In this document: in pieces, positions 27,208-36,891 of the stretch
How positions within the stretch are numbered: the stretch's first letter is position 1
Layout of the letters: the number at the start of each line of letters is the position of its first letter
The notes under the pieces: model-generated
The model's input: the letters and a program-made list of their open reading frames with translations, nothing else
What the model was told of the DNA's origin: nothing
Databases searched by the model: none
Position numbers and translations under genes: made by a program
Assembly: GCF_001043175.1 (NCBI RefSeq)
Contig: NZ_CP011494.1
Location: forward strand, 2,108,001 to 2,172,000
Origin: Marinobacter psychrophilus
GTDB lineage: Bacteria; Pseudomonadota; Gammaproteobacteria; Pseudomonadales; Oleiphilaceae
DNA length: 64,000 nucleotides
Reading direction: 5' to 3'

Positions 27208-28720
27208 GGTTCACCATGGCTTGTCCTATCGCCTGGCGGTCTGCCGGTTGGGCAAATTCGCCGATAATGCGTCCAGCCGACATCACGCCAATGCGATCTG
27301 CCAGCGCCATTACTTCATCCAGGTCTTCACTGATCAGTAGCACCGCGGCACCTGCATCCCGCGCGCTGCGTAAGCGCTCGTGCACCGCCAACGTGGCGCG
27401 TACATCCAGCCCGCGACTGGGGCTGTGAACGATCACCAGTTGCGGCGGGCGATTGAACTCGCGGGCGATGACCAATTTCTGCGCGTTACCGCCAGAGAGC
27501 AGCGCAGCTTTTTGTCGCAGCGAGCGCACCCCCTGCACATCAAACTCGCTGACAGCCGCTGCCGTATCGGCTTCAATGCGGCCTCGGTTCAGGAACCAGA
27601 ATGGTCCGTAGCGCCCGCTGTGAATTTCGCCCATAGCGAAGTTGTCACTGATCGACAACGGCGCAGCCAGGGCTGCGGAATAACGATCAGCGGGAATACT
27701 GGCGATGCCCAATTCACGGCGCCGCGCAGCAGTCAGCTCGCGCAGGTCCCCCTCGCCGATCAACTGCATCGCGCCAGAGACAGGTTCTGGTAGACCCATC
27801 AATGCGCCGGCCAGTTCGCTTTGACCATTACCGCCCACTCCAGCGATGCCATAGATTTCCCCTGCTCGCAGGCTCAGATTAACACCACGCAATACCGGGG
27901 ATTGGGAGTCACTGGAGCGCAGATTGCTGACTTCCAGCTTAACCTCGCCGGCCGCGTGGCTTGCCGGAATTTGGGGTGGGGTCGGTGCGTCACCGACGGT
28001 CAGCTTGACCAGTTCGCCAACCGAAACCGATTGCGGTTTGAGGCTTGCTACCGTGCGGCCTGCGCGCATGACGGTGACCTGGTCGGCGTAGCGCATGACA
28101 TCGTTCATCTTATGCGTCACGAGGATGACGGCAGCGTCTTCCTGATGAGCAAATTTCTGCACTGTGGTCAGCAGGTTTTCTGCTTCCGCATCCGTGAGCA
28201 CTGCAGTAGGTTCGTCCAGAATCAGAATGCGGGCACCGGCCAGCAACACCTTGAGAATTTCAACGCGCTGCTGTTCGGCAACCGACAACTGGTCAATCCT
28301 TGCAAAAGGATCAATACTGAATCCCAGTTTGGCCGCCGTGGCCTTGATTTCCTCGGCGACTTGCTGCAAACGTTTGCGATAACTGCCGGCCTGCTGATTA
28401 CGCTGGCCGAGCAATATGTTTTCAACAACGCTAAAAGGTCTAACCAGCTTGAAGTGTTGATGCACCATCCCAATTCCCTGGTTGGACGCATCCAGCGGCC
28501 CTTTTAAACGCACCAGATTGTCATCAATGAAAAGCAACCCGGTTTCCGGTGCGTACAGCCCTGCGGCAATATTCATCAATGACGATTTGCCTGCGCCATT
28601 CTCACCCAGCAAGGCATGCACTTCGCCCCAACGGGCCGTAAAAGATGCGCCAGAAAGAGCCTTGAAGCCGTCAAACGATTTGCTGACGGCGTCGAGTTGG
28701 ATAGCGTTCCTATGACTCAT
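27200..28720 (-). CDS. BMP-type ABC transporter ATPase with two nucleotide-binding domains (NupO-like)
   Basis: A 506-residue ATPase with two ABC domains in tandem, as in nucleoside and simple sugar importers. Domain 1 has Walker A GENGAGKSS, signature LSVAEQQRVEILK and Walker B ILILDEPTAVL. Domain 2 begins about residue 265 with a degenerate Walker A (GVGGNGQSEL), signature LSGGNAQKLVIAREF and a Walker B region LVIVHSPSRGLD. That degeneration of the second site is normal for this family. It overlaps the binding-protein gene by four bases. Confidence 0.94.
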   Translation of the reverse strand: MSHRNAIQLDAVSKSFDGFKALSGASFTARWGEVHALLGENGAGKSSLMNIAAGLYAPETGLLFIDDNLVRLKGPLDASNQGIGMVHQHFKLVRPFSVVENILLGQRNQQAGSYRKRLQQVAEEIKATAAKLGFSIDPFARIDQLSVAEQQRVEILKVLLAGARILILDEPTAVLTDAEAENLLTTVQKFAHQEDAAVILVTHKMNDVMRYADQVTVMRAGRTVASLKPQSVSVGELVKLTVGDAPTPPQIPASHAAGEVKLEVSNLRSSDSQSPVLRGVNLSLRAGEIYGIAGVGGNGQSELAGALMGLPEPVSGAMQLIGEGDLRELTAARRRELGIASIPADRYSAALAAPLSISDNFAMGEIHSGRYGPFWFLNRGRIEADTAAAVSEFDVQGVRSLRQKAALLSGGNAQKLVIAREFNRPPQLVIVHSPSRGLDVRATLAVHERLRSARDAGAAVLLISEDLDEVMALADRIGVMSAGRIIGEFAQPADRQAIGQAMVNHV

Positions 28721-29808
28721 TGCTGGTTAATCACTCCCGCTACGAACCAGTCCATCGACCACAAATCGCCATCAGACAGGGATTCACCGGCGGCCAATTT
28801 TTCATTACCGTCACGATCAAACAGAGGGCCCGCGTAGATGAGCTTCTCACCCTTGAGCAGTTCATCACGCTGAGCCATGATCTTCGCCTCGTTTTCTTCG
28901 CTCACAGCTTTGCCGCAGCAGGCAATATCAGTTCCGCCCTGCTCCATCGACAACAGTGCGCCATGTTTCGTTGGCTTCCAGTTGCCGGCCATGATTTTCT
29001 TCAGCTCGGGAGCAAGAAAACGATCCCATACCCAAACCGAAGAACAGACGGTGGCTTCAGGTGCAAACTCGCTCATATCGCGGTGATGACCAGTACCGTG
29101 GACACCGCGCTCTTGGGCAACAATCTGCGGAGTTGGACTGTCTACGTGCTGGCCGATGACATCCGCACCCTGATCAATCAGCGCGGTCGCAGCGGCGCGT
29201 TCCTTGACCGGGTCGTTCCAGGCACCGGTGTATATTACCGTCACGGTGGCATCAGAATTGATCTCTTGAGCGCCCATCGCAAAGGCATTGACGGTCCAGT
29301 TAACCTGACCGAAGGGGTTGGCAGCGACAAAACCGAGCTTGCCGGTCTTGGACGCCGCACCTGCGGCCATGCCACACAAGTACTGACTCTCGTAAGTGCG
29401 ACCGTAAAAGGACACCAAATTGTCTGAATTGGTGGTACCAGAACCGTTCAGGAAGGCCACTTCAGGATATTTCTCGGCCAATTCCTTAAAAGTATCGGAG
29501 TAGCCGAAGGCTGTACCAATGATGATGTTGGAGCCACGCTGAATAAGCCGCTCAACCGTTGGGCGAATCGCTGAAGCGGTTTCCGGTACGCTTTCTACGT
29601 ACTGAATTTTCAGATCAATATCTGTTTCCAGACGCTGGCGTGCTTCATCAAAAGCCTGGGTCCAGCCACCGTCATTGCGAGGGCTGATGTAGAGCATGGC
29701 AATTTTTGCCGGACCATTGAAGGTAAAGCTGGTTTCTTGCGCCGAAGCGGAGTTCATCAGGCCGCACGCGGCTAGGGCACACAGGGTGCCCGTGAGTAGA
29801 CTCTTCAT
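28717..29808 (-). CDS. BMP family ABC transporter substrate-binding protein
   Basis: A 363-residue exported binding protein starting at the ATG at 29808, with AAGGA eight to nine bases upstream; a TTG two codons earlier is too close to the ribosome site. The signal peptide ends near NSASAQE. The mature part has the BMP pattern: KIAMLYISPRNDGGWTQAFDE, IIGTAFGYSDTFKELAEKYP, and DVIGQHVDSPTPQ. The PnrA/BMP family binds purine and pyrimidine nucleosides or nucleobases. Placement beside rutR and the rut operon, and absence of a RutG permease, suggest that pyrimidines are its ligands; this is inference. Confidence 0.92.
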   Translation of the reverse strand: MKSLLTGTLCALAACGLMNSASAQETSFTFNGPAKIAMLYISPRNDGGWTQAFDEARQRLETDIDLKIQYVESVPETASAIRPTVERLIQRGSNIIIGTAFGYSDTFKELAEKYPEVAFLNGSGTTNSDNLVSFYGRTYESQYLCGMAAGAASKTGKLGFVAANPFGQVNWTVNAFAMGAQEINSDATVTVIYTGAWNDPVKERAAATALIDQGADVIGQHVDSPTPQIVAQERGVHGTGHHRDMSEFAPEATVCSSVWVWDRFLAPELKKIMAGNWKPTKHGALLSMEQGGTDIACCGKAVSEENEAKIMAQRDELLKGEKLIYAGPLFDRDGNEKLAAGESLSDGDLWSMDWFVAGVINQQ

Positions 29809-29850
29809 TGCCAAAATCCTTCTTGCAGTGGGTCGTGGGGGTAAAGTTTC

Positions 29851-30237
29851 TTAAAACATGTGATTAATCCGGAATACATTGCCTTCCGGGTCGAGCAGAA
29901 CTGCCTGATACCAGTTGTAGTAGGTGGTATAGGGCGACTTGATCAGGCTGGCGCCGGCCTCGCAGGCGATTGGCACCAGGCGATCGACGTCTTCGGGGCT
30001 GTCGACATCGATGTTTAATAGAAATTTGCAACCGCGAGTGTCTGCATATTCCGACAAGTGCAGCAGGTCATAGGCATCAGGGGCATTGAAACCAATGCAA
30101 CAGCCACCGGCATTCAACCCCCGAAAAATTGGAGAACGTATCGCCTCTACTTCCGGGAAGTCGAACACGCGCTGATAAAAACCGCTTAAAGCTTCGATGT
30201 TGCGGGCGAAAACATTTACATAGGAGAGTTTGCTCAT
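29851..30237 (-). CDS. VOC (glyoxalase/bleomycin-resistance fold) family protein
   Basis: A 128-residue single-domain protein starting at the ATG at 30237. It begins MSKLSYVNVFARNIEALSGF and later has LLNIDVDSPEDVDRLV and AVLLDPEGNVFRINHMF, the two beta-alpha-beta modules of the VOC fold. Such proteins are metal-dependent lyases, isomerases or dioxygenases, or mere binding proteins. The ATG is one base away from the stop of the dioxygenase gene, so the two are coupled. In this operon it may act on a product of the dioxygenase, but no reaction can be derived. Confidence 0.85.
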   Translation of the reverse strand: MSKLSYVNVFARNIEALSGFYQRVFDFPEVEAIRSPIFRGLNAGGCCIGFNAPDAYDLLHLSEYADTRGCKFLLNIDVDSPEDVDRLVPIACEAGASLIKSPYTTYYNWYQAVLLDPEGNVFRINHMF

Positions 30238-30238
30238 G

Positions 30239-31246
30239 TCACGCCACCTTGCTGCCGCCAAAGGTAGTCTGGCGAACAAACTTGGATTGCAGGTGGTCAC
30301 CGGATGTGACCGGTGCGTAGCGCGGTTCGCCGCCGGCTGGCAAACAGCTGGGCAAACACTCGACCATGACGTCGTAATTGGGCTGATGGAAGAACACCAG
30401 TGACTGACGTTGTTGATCACCGTCGGCATTCTCCGGCGGGTTAACCACCCGGTGTAGGGTCGAAATCCACTGGTCGTTGGTCCACTGCATCATCAGGTCG
30501 CCGATGTTGACCACAAAACCGTCTTCGACGTAAGGCACATCAACCCATATGCGTTCACGGTTGCAGACCTGCAAACCACCGAGCGCGCCGTCTGGCTTGA
30601 CGATTGTCAGACTGCCGTAATCGGTGTGCGCACCAGCCCGCAGCTGGCCTTCTTCAATGCCTGCTTTCAAATGCGGATAACGTAAACTGCGGAACATGCT
30701 TATGTGGTTATCAATCTTGTCATCGAAGAACAACTCGGGCAGTTCCAACGCCAAGGCGAAAATCCGCATCAGGCTGCGAGCCAGATCACCCATAGCTTCA
30801 AAGTATTCAGCGTAGGCTGTATCGAATCCCGGCAGTGTGGTCGGCCATACATTTGGTGCAAAGTGCGGACCGGCCAGCTCTTCGGAATAATAAGGCTCAG
30901 CGGGCACATTCAACGGTCCGATTGAGAAGGATTCCTTCAGATCGCCCGGCGCAGCTTTCTCCATGGAGTACGACAGACTTTCTTCGGCCACCGCGCTGTA
31001 GCCGCGCACCATGTCCGGACGCGGCCTGTTCGCCTTGCGTTTTTCATCCAGCGGCAGATCAAAGAAATTGCCGGTCAATTTGCTGACTCGCTCAATCAGT
31101 TCTGCTGGAATCTGATGTTGAGTAATAACCAGAAAACCAATATCGCGGCATGCCTGATTAACTTCCTTGGCCACAGCGGCCTTGCCCTCGGCTGTTCTGC
31201 CGAAATAAGGGGCAAGATTGATGATCGGAACATATTGAAGCGTCAT
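30239..31246 (-). CDS. 2-oxoglutarate/Fe(II)-dependent dioxygenase, isopenicillin N synthase family
   Basis: A 335-residue cytoplasmic enzyme. The N-terminal DIOX_N part runs VPIINLAPYF and ACRDIGFLVITQHQIP. The C-terminal double-stranded beta-helix holds the iron triad His207, Asp209 (GAHTDYGSLT) and His265 (LHRVVNP), and Arg280 with Ser282 (RQSLVFFHQPN) for 2-oxoglutarate. The family includes plant hormone and antibiotic enzymes and also fungal thymine-7-hydroxylase, which oxidises thymine towards uracil-5-carboxylate. As first gene of an operon with a nucleoside-type transporter, next to rutR, a role in converting thymine or a related pyrimidine for the Rut pathway is an attractive hypothesis. 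It is not shown by the sequence. Confidence 0.92.
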   Translation of the reverse strand: MTLQYVPIINLAPYFGRTAEGKAAVAKEVNQACRDIGFLVITQHQIPAELIERVSKLTGNFFDLPLDEKRKANRPRPDMVRGYSAVAEESLSYSMEKAAPGDLKESFSIGPLNVPAEPYYSEELAGPHFAPNVWPTTLPGFDTAYAEYFEAMGDLARSLMRIFALALELPELFFDDKIDNHISMFRSLRYPHLKAGIEEGQLRAGAHTDYGSLTIVKPDGALGGLQVCNRERIWVDVPYVEDGFVVNIGDLMMQWTNDQWISTLHRVVNPPENADGDQQRQSLVFFHQPNYDVMVECLPSCLPAGGEPRYAPVTSGDHLQSKFVRQTTFGGSKVA

Positions 31247-31423
31247 ACGATTGCATCCTCCGACTAAAATTCGAGCGCGGGCTCAACCGGCTACCGATCT
31301 TAAGAAACGGCAGGCGATATAGATCGCCCACTGCTTCGAAACGAGGAAATCAAAAGCAGCAACTATGCCAATAAAAGTTTATTTACGAATAACAAGGAGT
31401 TGAGTATTTGCAAAGGCTTAGGT

Positions 31424-31439
31424 TTGATCAAGCGGTCTG
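31424..31439. promoter_or_regulatory. RutR-like operator upstream of the dioxygenase/BMP operon
   Basis: TTGATCAAGCGGTCTG fits the E. coli RutR consensus TTGACCANNTGGTCAA at 10 of 14 fixed positions. It lies 178 bp upstream of the dioxygenase start, between that gene and rutR. The match is by eye and could arise by chance, but a second RutR-like palindrome precedes rutA. Confidence 0.4.
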
Positions 31440-31512
31440 AATTAGAGCACCTGGTTTGTGCAGTCAGCCCAAAAATAGGGCGATGTTGAAGCCACCTCAG
31501 TCGAACAGACTC

Positions 31513-32175
31513 TTAGGAGCGTGGGCAGATACCCTGTAGCACCAGCAACTTTAGGTTGGCAAGGGTTTCGGCAAAAAAAGCCGGATCATCCAGCGTGTGG
31601 CCAGACACCGCTTCTACCTGTACACGGAAGTCTGCGTAATGCTGGGTTGTCGCCCAGAGAGAAAAAATCAGGTGGTGAGGATCAATAGGTGCCAACTTAC
31701 CGGCTGCTATCCAGGCGTTGATCACCGAGACCTTGGACTCGACGATCTCGCGCAGAGACGTGCGTAACTCTTCCCGCAGCAACGGCGCTCCCTGAATCAT
31801 TTCAAGACAGAAAAGTCGTGACTCGGCAGGGTTGTCACGTGACAGCTCAAGCTTTACCTGCAAATAGTCGCCGATGGCATCCACTGGATCTTGCTCAACA
31901 GTGAACGTCTGAAGCGGCCGCAGCCAGACATCCATCAGTTGGCGCAGCACGTTTACATACAGCTCTTCCTTGGAGGTGAAGTAGTACAACAGATTGGTTT
32001 TGGATACATCGGCCTGGCTGGCTACTTGGTCGAGACTGGTGCCATGCACACCATAGCGAGAAAAAATATCCAGCGCGGCGACCATGATGGCGCTGCGTTT
32101 GGTTTCCATCAGGCGCTTGCGCCGATTCAATGTTTTCTCGCTCGGCACCCTACTGCGCGCCTTCGTCCTACTCAC
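31513..32175 (-). CDS. rutR: TetR-family regulator of pyrimidine catabolism, RutR
   Basis: A regulator of 220 residues from the GTG at 32175, which has AGGG seven bases upstream; GTG at 32208 and a start at 32271 are alternatives. The helix-turn-helix region reads FSRYGVHGTSLDQVASQADV and continues SKTNLLYYF. The ligand domain has RLFCLEMIQGAPLL and WATTQHYADFRVQVEAVSG, both nearly the same as in E. coli RutR, which binds uracil and releases the rut promoter. A basic tail of about 20 residues precedes the helix-turn-helix. The gene lies between rutA (divergent) and the transporter operon (same strand), so it can control both. Confidence 0.93.
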   Translation of the reverse strand: MSRTKARSRVPSEKTLNRRKRLMETKRSAIMVAALDIFSRYGVHGTSLDQVASQADVSKTNLLYYFTSKEELYVNVLRQLMDVWLRPLQTFTVEQDPVDAIGDYLQVKLELSRDNPAESRLFCLEMIQGAPLLREELRTSLREIVESKVSVINAWIAAGKLAPIDPHHLIFSLWATTQHYADFRVQVEAVSGHTLDDPAFFAETLANLKLLVLQGICPRS

Positions 32176-32324
32176 AGGAACGCCCTGCCGCTGTATCTGC
32201 TTGTTCACTCTGGTTTCAGCCTTATTGTTTGGTTGTGCGCATTCTAACCTCTTACACGGCCTACAGCTCAAGCTCTTGACTCATGCCCCAATTCGGACCG
32301 TGGCGCACAAACCAAGTGCTCTAA

Positions 32325-32344
32325 TTCAGACTGTTTGGTCTAAA
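32325..32344. promoter_or_regulatory. RutR-like palindrome in the rutR-rutA intergenic region
   Basis: Bases 32328-32341 read AGACTGTTTGGTCT, with inverted arms AGAC and GTCT. Against the RutR consensus the right half-site TGGTC is perfect and the left one keeps GAC. It lies 148 bp before the rutA start codon and 150 bp before the assumed rutR start, a fitting place for control of both. Confidence 0.45.
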
Positions 32345-32491
32345 CTAACTATCAGTAATTTGTCAAATTATTGATAAATAACATAAAAATTAACATGGCA
32401 CATTTGATGCCTTTGTCTCAAGGCAGCCCAGGCGCAGAGCAACACGCTGTGAACCTTGGCATATCGAGTACCAGACCCAGAGGGCAAAGCA

Positions 32492-33583
32492 ATGAATGTA
32501 GGCATCTTCATCCCCATCGGAAATAATGGCTGGCTGATCTCCAAAAACGCCCCACAGTATATGCCGACCTTTGACTTGAACAAGACCATAGTGCAGCGCG
32601 CAGAGCACTACGGTTTCGAGTTTGCTCTGTCAATGATCAAGCTGCGGGGCTTTGGTGGTGAGACCGAGTTTTGGGAGCACAACCTGGAATCCTTCACGCT
32701 GATGGCGGGCCTCGCTGCAGTCACCGATCGCATCCAATTGTTCGCTACGGCGGCCACATTGACCATCCCGCCGGCCATAGTGGCGCGCATGGCGTCCACC
32801 ATCGACTCAATCTCGCATGGCCGGTTCGGCATCAATCTGGTCACTGGCTGGCAGAAACCCGAGTACTCACAGATGGGTCTGTGGCCCGGTGATGAGTTCT
32901 TTGCCAGTCGCTACGACTACCTCAGTGAATACGCTACCGTATTGCGTGATTTGTGGAGCAATGGCACCAGCGATTTTAAAGGCGACCACTTCCAGATGGA
33001 AGACTGCCGCGTCAGTCCAATACCGCAGGCTGACATGAAGATTATCTGTGCAGGGCAAAGCGAAGCCGGCATGGCATTTACCGCCAAGTATGCCGATTAC
33101 AACTTCTGCTTCGGCAAGGGCGTCAACACACCCAAAGCTTTCGCGCCTACCGTCGAACGACTGGAAAAGGCCATGGTCGGCAGCGAACGCGACGTAACCT
33201 CGGTTGCGCTGTTCATGGTGATCGCAGACGAGACCGACGAAGCAGCCCGCGCTCGCTGGCAGTCGTACAAGGACGGTGTTGATGAAGAAGCCGTGGCATG
33301 GCTGGGTCAACAAGGCGCCGCAGATACCAAGTCGAAGGGTGATACCAATATTCGGCAGATGACCGACCCTACTTCTGCCGTCAACATCAACATGGGTACG
33401 CTGGTAGGTTCCTATGAGGCGGTCGCGAGTATGCTCGACGAAATTGCCGAGGTACCGTCAACCAGCGGCGTGATGCTGACCTTTGATGATTTTGTCCAAG
33501 GAATAGAGAACTTTGGCCAGAAGATTCAGCCGCTGATGAAGAGCCGCAAACACGTAACCGAGATGCTGGAGCAGGTCGGATGA
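32492..33583 (+). CDS. rutA: Pyrimidine monooxygenase RutA
   Basis: A 363-residue flavin-dependent enzyme, the same length as E. coli RutA when started at the ATG at 32492 (GAGGG upstream). It belongs to the luciferase-like family and opens the uracil ring between N3 and C4 with reduced FMN and oxygen, giving ureidoacrylate. Recognisable blocks are [31 protein letters not shown], and [14 protein letters not shown]. Reduced FMN comes from RutF, encoded by the last gene. The start of rutB overlaps its stop by four bases. Confidence 0.96.
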   Translation: MNVGIFIPIGNNGWLISKNAPQYMPTFDLNKTIVQRAEHYGFEFALSMIKLRGFGGETEFWEHNLESFTLMAGLAAVTDRIQLFATAATLTIPPAIVARMASTIDSISHGRFGINLVTGWQKPEYSQMGLWPGDEFFASRYDYLSEYATVLRDLWSNGTSDFKGDHFQMEDCRVSPIPQADMKIICAGQSEAGMAFTAKYADYNFCFGKGVNTPKAFAPTVERLEKAMVGSERDVTSVALFMVIADETDEAARARWQSYKDGVDEEAVAWLGQQGAADTKSKGDTNIRQMTDPTSAVNINMGTLVGSYEAVASMLDEIAEVPSTSGVMLTFDDFVQGIENFGQKIQPLMKSRKHVTEMLEQVG

Positions 33584-34335
33584 ACAGTCCGAGTATACCA
33601 GTTGTTGGTTATGCGCCGAATCACAGCCACGACAGCAGCATGATTCTGCCGGCGCGCCCCGAGGCTCTGGCCATGAACGCTAACGACAGCGCACTGCTCG
33701 TGGTTGATATGCAGAACGCCTATTCAACCAAGGGTGGCTATCTGGATCTCGCCGGATTTGATATCACCAGCACCGCTCCAGTCATAGAGTCGATCGTCAG
33801 AGCGATCAAAGCGGCGCGTGCTGCGGGTATCCAAGTAATTTTTTTCCAGAACGGCTGGGACCCGGAGTACGCCGAAGCTGGAGGCCCCGGATCACCCAAC
33901 TGGCACAAGTCCAACGCAATGAAGACGATGCGCAAACACCCTGCACTCATGGGTACGCTGCTGGCCAAGGGCACCTGGGACTACGATCTGGTGGACGAAC
34001 TAAGCCCCCTACCCGGTGACTTGGTGGTGCCCAAACCACGCTACAGCGGCTTTTTCAACACAGCGCTTGACAGCCTGCTGCGCAGCCGAGGCATCCGTAA
34101 CCTAGTGTTTACCGGCATCGCTACCAACGTCTGCGTGGAATCAACTCTGCGGGACGGTTTTTTTCTCGAGTACTTCGGTGTCGTCCTCGCTGACGCTACT
34201 CACCAGGCCGGCCCCGAGTTCGTCCAGCGGGCGTCCCTGTATAACATCGAAACTTTTTTTGGCTGGGTCAGCACAGTCGACGACTTCTGCACAACCCTCG
34301 CAACCTCTACTCAGATTCAAGGAGCAACCGCATGA
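33580..34335 (+). CDS. rutB: Ureidoacrylate amidohydrolase RutB
   Basis: A 251-residue isochorismatase-family cysteine hydrolase that splits ureidoacrylate into aminoacrylate, CO2 and ammonia. The catalytic residues are Asp43 (VVDMQNAY), Lys152 ([10 protein letters not shown]) and Cys185 ([10 protein letters not shown]). The segment [19 protein letters not shown] is nearly the same as in E. coli. The N-terminus is about 19 residues longer than in E. coli RutB; a start further in is not needed, since the ATG overlaps the rutA stop. Confidence 0.96.
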   Translation: MNSPSIPVVGYAPNHSHDSSMILPARPEALAMNANDSALLVVDMQNAYSTKGGYLDLAGFDITSTAPVIESIVRAIKAARAAGIQVIFFQNGWDPEYAEAGGPGSPNWHKSNAMKTMRKHPALMGTLLAKGTWDYDLVDELSPLPGDLVVPKPRYSGFFNTALDSLLRSRGIRNLVFTGIATNVCVESTLRDGFFLEYFGVVLADATHQAGPEFVQRASLYNIETFFGWVSTVDDFCTTLATSTQIQGATA

Positions 34336-34715
34336 GCAAGCAAACTGTTCTTCCCCCCGGCACCGGCAAACCTTTAGCCCCCTTCGTTCCGGGCTCTATG
34401 GCTGACGGCATTCTATATGTTTCCGGCACGCTGCCTTTCGACAAGGACAACAACGTGGTGCACGTCGGTGATGCTGCGGCGCAAACACGTCATGTGCTGG
34501 AAACCATCAAAGGTGTCGTCGAAGAAGCCGGCGGCACAATGGACGATGTGACCTTTAACATGATCATGGTGCGCGACTGGAGTGACTACGCTGCGGTCAA
34601 TACGGTTTATGCTGAATTTTTTCCGGGTGAAAAGCCTGCTCGCTATTGCATTCAATGCGGTTTGGTAAAACCGGACGCACTGATCGAAATTGCGAGTATC
34701 GCGCATGTCGGCTAA
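34332..34715 (+). CDS. rutC: 3-aminoacrylate deaminase RutC
   Basis: A 127-residue RidA/YjgF-family protein, which speeds hydrolysis of 3-aminoacrylate to malonic semialdehyde and ammonia. It follows E. coli RutC along its whole length: [33 protein letters not shown], and [19 protein letters not shown], where the Arg is the substrate-binding residue of the family. The start overlaps the rutB stop by four bases. Confidence 0.96.
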   Translation: MSKQTVLPPGTGKPLAPFVPGSMADGILYVSGTLPFDKDNNVVHVGDAAAQTRHVLETIKGVVEEAGGTMDDVTFNMIMVRDWSDYAAVNTVYAEFFPGEKPARYCIQCGLVKPDALIEIASIAHVG

Positions 34716-34731
34716 TTCAGTGAGCAACTCA

Positions 34732-35532
34732 ATGCATATTGAGTTTCATGGCCGGCAGGACGCCAATGCGCCGACTCTGGTGTTCAGCTCGGGGCTAGGT
34801 GGTGCCGCGCACTTCTGGACACCGCAGCTGAAAGAACTGGGTAGAGACTACCGCATCATCCTCTACGATCAGCTCGGTACCGGACGAAGCCCCGCGTTAC
34901 TTCCGGAGAACCACAACATTGGCGACATGGCCTTTGGGCTGCAGGCTTTACTGGCGGCTCATGACGTGGGTAAGTACCACTTTGTCGGCCATGCGCTCGG
35001 CGGCCTAATCGGCCTGGAACTAGGGTTGCAGCAAGCGCCGGGGCTTTCTACTCTAACCCTGATGAATGCCTGGGCCGAGGCCAGCCCGCATACCGAACGC
35101 TGCTTTTCTGTGCGCAAAAAGCTGCTGGCAGGTGTTGGTCCAGCGGCCTATGTCGAAGCGCAGGCGCTGTTCCTTTATCCACCTACCTGGATAGCCGAAC
35201 ACAGTGAGCGTTTGCGGGCGGAGGACAGTCAGCAGGTCTTGGATTTTCCACAGGTAGATAATTTACTTCGCCGTATCACAGCATTACTGAGCTTCAGCCC
35301 GGGCGAGAGGCTTCACACTATCAAGCTACCGACACTGCTGATCGCCAATCGCGACGACATGCTGGTGCCCTGGACCTGTTCACAGTTACTGGCGCAAGCG
35401 CTGCCCAATGCCCATCTCAAGGTTTTCAGTTATGGTGGCCACGCATCGAGCGTGACCTGCGCCGAGACCATCAACAAAACACTGTGCGACTTCATCGTCA
35501 ACGCCGCGCAAACTCCCATCACATTCGCCTGA
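34732..35532 (+). CDS. rutD: Alpha/beta-hydrolase RutD
   Basis: With the ATG at 34732 the protein has 266 residues, exactly the E. coli RutD length; an ATG at 34705 is also in frame. The nucleophile elbow reads GHALGG, with Ala where a hydrolase would have Ser, just as in E. coli RutD (GHALGA). The protein is thought to assist aminoacrylate breakdown, and its chemistry is unsettled. [11 protein letters not shown] and YGGHASSVT are also conserved. Its gene ends inside the upstream region of rutE, 11 bp before that start. Confidence 0.94.
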   Translation: MHIEFHGRQDANAPTLVFSSGLGGAAHFWTPQLKELGRDYRIILYDQLGTGRSPALLPENHNIGDMAFGLQALLAAHDVGKYHFVGHALGGLIGLELGLQQAPGLSTLTLMNAWAEASPHTERCFSVRKKLLAGVGPAAYVEAQALFLYPPTWIAEHSERLRAEDSQQVLDFPQVDNLLRRITALLSFSPGERLHTIKLPTLLIANRDDMLVPWTCSQLLAQALPNAHLKVFSYGGHASSVTCAETINKTLCDFIVNAAQTPITFA

Positions 35533-35543
35533 GCGAGGGCACC

Positions 35544-36134
35544 ATGCACGAATCACTGGACCAGAGCGCCCTTGCGCAACTCTTCACCGACGCTCGTAGC
35601 CATAACGGCTGGCAGGATCTGCCTGTAGCAGACAGCCTGCTGGAGCAGATATACGACCTGGTCAAAATGGCCCCGACTTCGGCCAACTGCAGCCCTGCAC
35701 GCTTCGTCTTCGTACGCACCCCTCAGGGCAAGGAATGGCTCAAACCCTGCCTGTCATCCGGTAATCTGGAAAAAACCATGAGCGCGCCAGTCAGCGTGAT
35801 TGTCGCCTATGACAGCCGCTTCTACGATGCTCTACCCGAGCTCTTCCCACATGCAGATGCGCGCAGCTGGTTTACCGGTAGCCCGGAGATCAGCCATGAA
35901 ACAGCTTTTCGTAATAGCTCCATGCAGGCGGCCTATTTCATCATGGCCGCGCGGAGCATGGGTCTGGATACCGGCCCAATGTCTGGCTTCGATGCCAAGG
36001 TACTTGATCAAGCGTTCTTCAGCGACAGCCACTGGAAATCGAACATGTTGATCAATCTCGGTTATGGCGATAGCGGCAAGGTGTTCGACCGTCTGCCTCG
36101 TCTGAGCTATTCCAAAACCTGCATTCTTACTTGA
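35544..36134 (+). CDS. rutE: Malonic semialdehyde reductase RutE
   Basis: A 196-residue nitroreductase-family flavoprotein, the same length as E. coli RutE when started at the ATG at 35544 (GCGAGGG upstream). It reduces the toxic malonic semialdehyde to 3-hydroxypropionate. Blocks seen are [18 protein letters not shown], the FMN-binding part, and [21 protein letters not shown] second malonic semialdehyde reductase of the YdfG type appears to have been lost at 24.8-25.1 kb. Confidence 0.95.
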   Translation: MHESLDQSALAQLFTDARSHNGWQDLPVADSLLEQIYDLVKMAPTSANCSPARFVFVRTPQGKEWLKPCLSSGNLEKTMSAPVSVIVAYDSRFYDALPELFPHADARSWFTGSPEISHETAFRNSSMQAAYFIMAARSMGLDTGPMSGFDAKVLDQAFFSDSHWKSNMLINLGYGDSGKVFDRLPRLSYSKTCILT

Positions 36135-36145
36135 AGGAGTCATCT

Positions 36146-36667
36146 ATGTTAGCCGTCAAAAAACCGGTCTTACCGCCGGTGGAATTGAGCCGCGACGATT
36201 TTCGTAATGCTATGGCGGTCCTAGCTGCAGCAGTTAACGTGGTTACCACCGACGGCCCCGCTGGCCGAGCCGGCTTCACCGCAACCGCAGTTTGTAGCGT
36301 GTCGGACGAACCGCCTAGTCTCCTGGTGTGCCTTAACCGCAATGCATCTGTGTACGATACCTTCTGTGCCAACGGGCATTTGTGCGTGAACACCCTGACG
36401 TCCGACCAGCAGGCGCTATCGAATCTGTTCGGTGGCAAAACTTCCATGGCGGAGCGGTTTGCAACCGCTGACTGGAGTATTGAATACACTGGCTCGCCCA
36501 TACTAGATGACGCTTTGGTCAATTTTGACTGTCGCATCAGCAACCGCGTCCAGGTCGGTAGTCACGATATTCTCATTTGCGAGATTGTTGGCATTCGCCA
36601 GCGTGAACGCGGTGATAGCTTGATCTACTTTCAGCGCAGTTATTGCAACACCCAGCAGCTGACCTGA
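36146..36667 (+). CDS. rutF: FMN reductase RutF
   Basis: A 173-residue NADH-dependent flavin reductase that supplies reduced FMN to RutA. The ATG at 36146 has AAGGAG seven bases upstream, better than the ATG at 36131. Typical blocks are [39 protein letters not shown] and NLFGGK. It is the last gene of the operon; no rutG follows. Confidence 0.95.
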   Translation: MLAVKKPVLPPVELSRDDFRNAMAVLAAAVNVVTTDGPAGRAGFTATAVCSVSDEPPSLLVCLNRNASVYDTFCANGHLCVNTLTSDQQALSNLFGGKTSMAERFATADWSIEYTGSPILDDALVNFDCRISNRVQVGSHDILICEIVGIRQRERGDSLIYFQRSYCNTQQLT

Positions 36668-36891
36668 CCTGACTTGATAGGGTCGCAGCAAAAAAGGTCG
36701 TTTTGTTGTCTGCGCTGGCGTGATCACAAGGGCGACAAATCACCTTCTTCATGCTCTGCAAGCCCGGCTGCGTCGTGTTATGGCAGCGTATGGCAGACAT
36801 GTTAGGCCTCGTCTATGTAGCGCGGCAGGCGTTACATAGCAGTCACTGATTCTGTATGACCATGCGGCCTGGAACCTACTGAAGCGACTCG
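36668..36891. other. Boundary between the rut operon and the cassette region
   Basis: 224 bp without a gene. A short inverted repeat (CTATGTA at 36812-36818 and TACATAG at 36833-36839) lies in it, and GTTAGGC at 36801-36807 has the form of an integron core box. No matching second half is found, so a full attC site cannot be claimed here. Confidence 0.4.

Noticed and set aside
36801..36891. Further attC site behind the HAD gene.
   Set aside because: GTTAGGC and a short inverted repeat are present, but the two core boxes and arms of a complete site cannot be matched.
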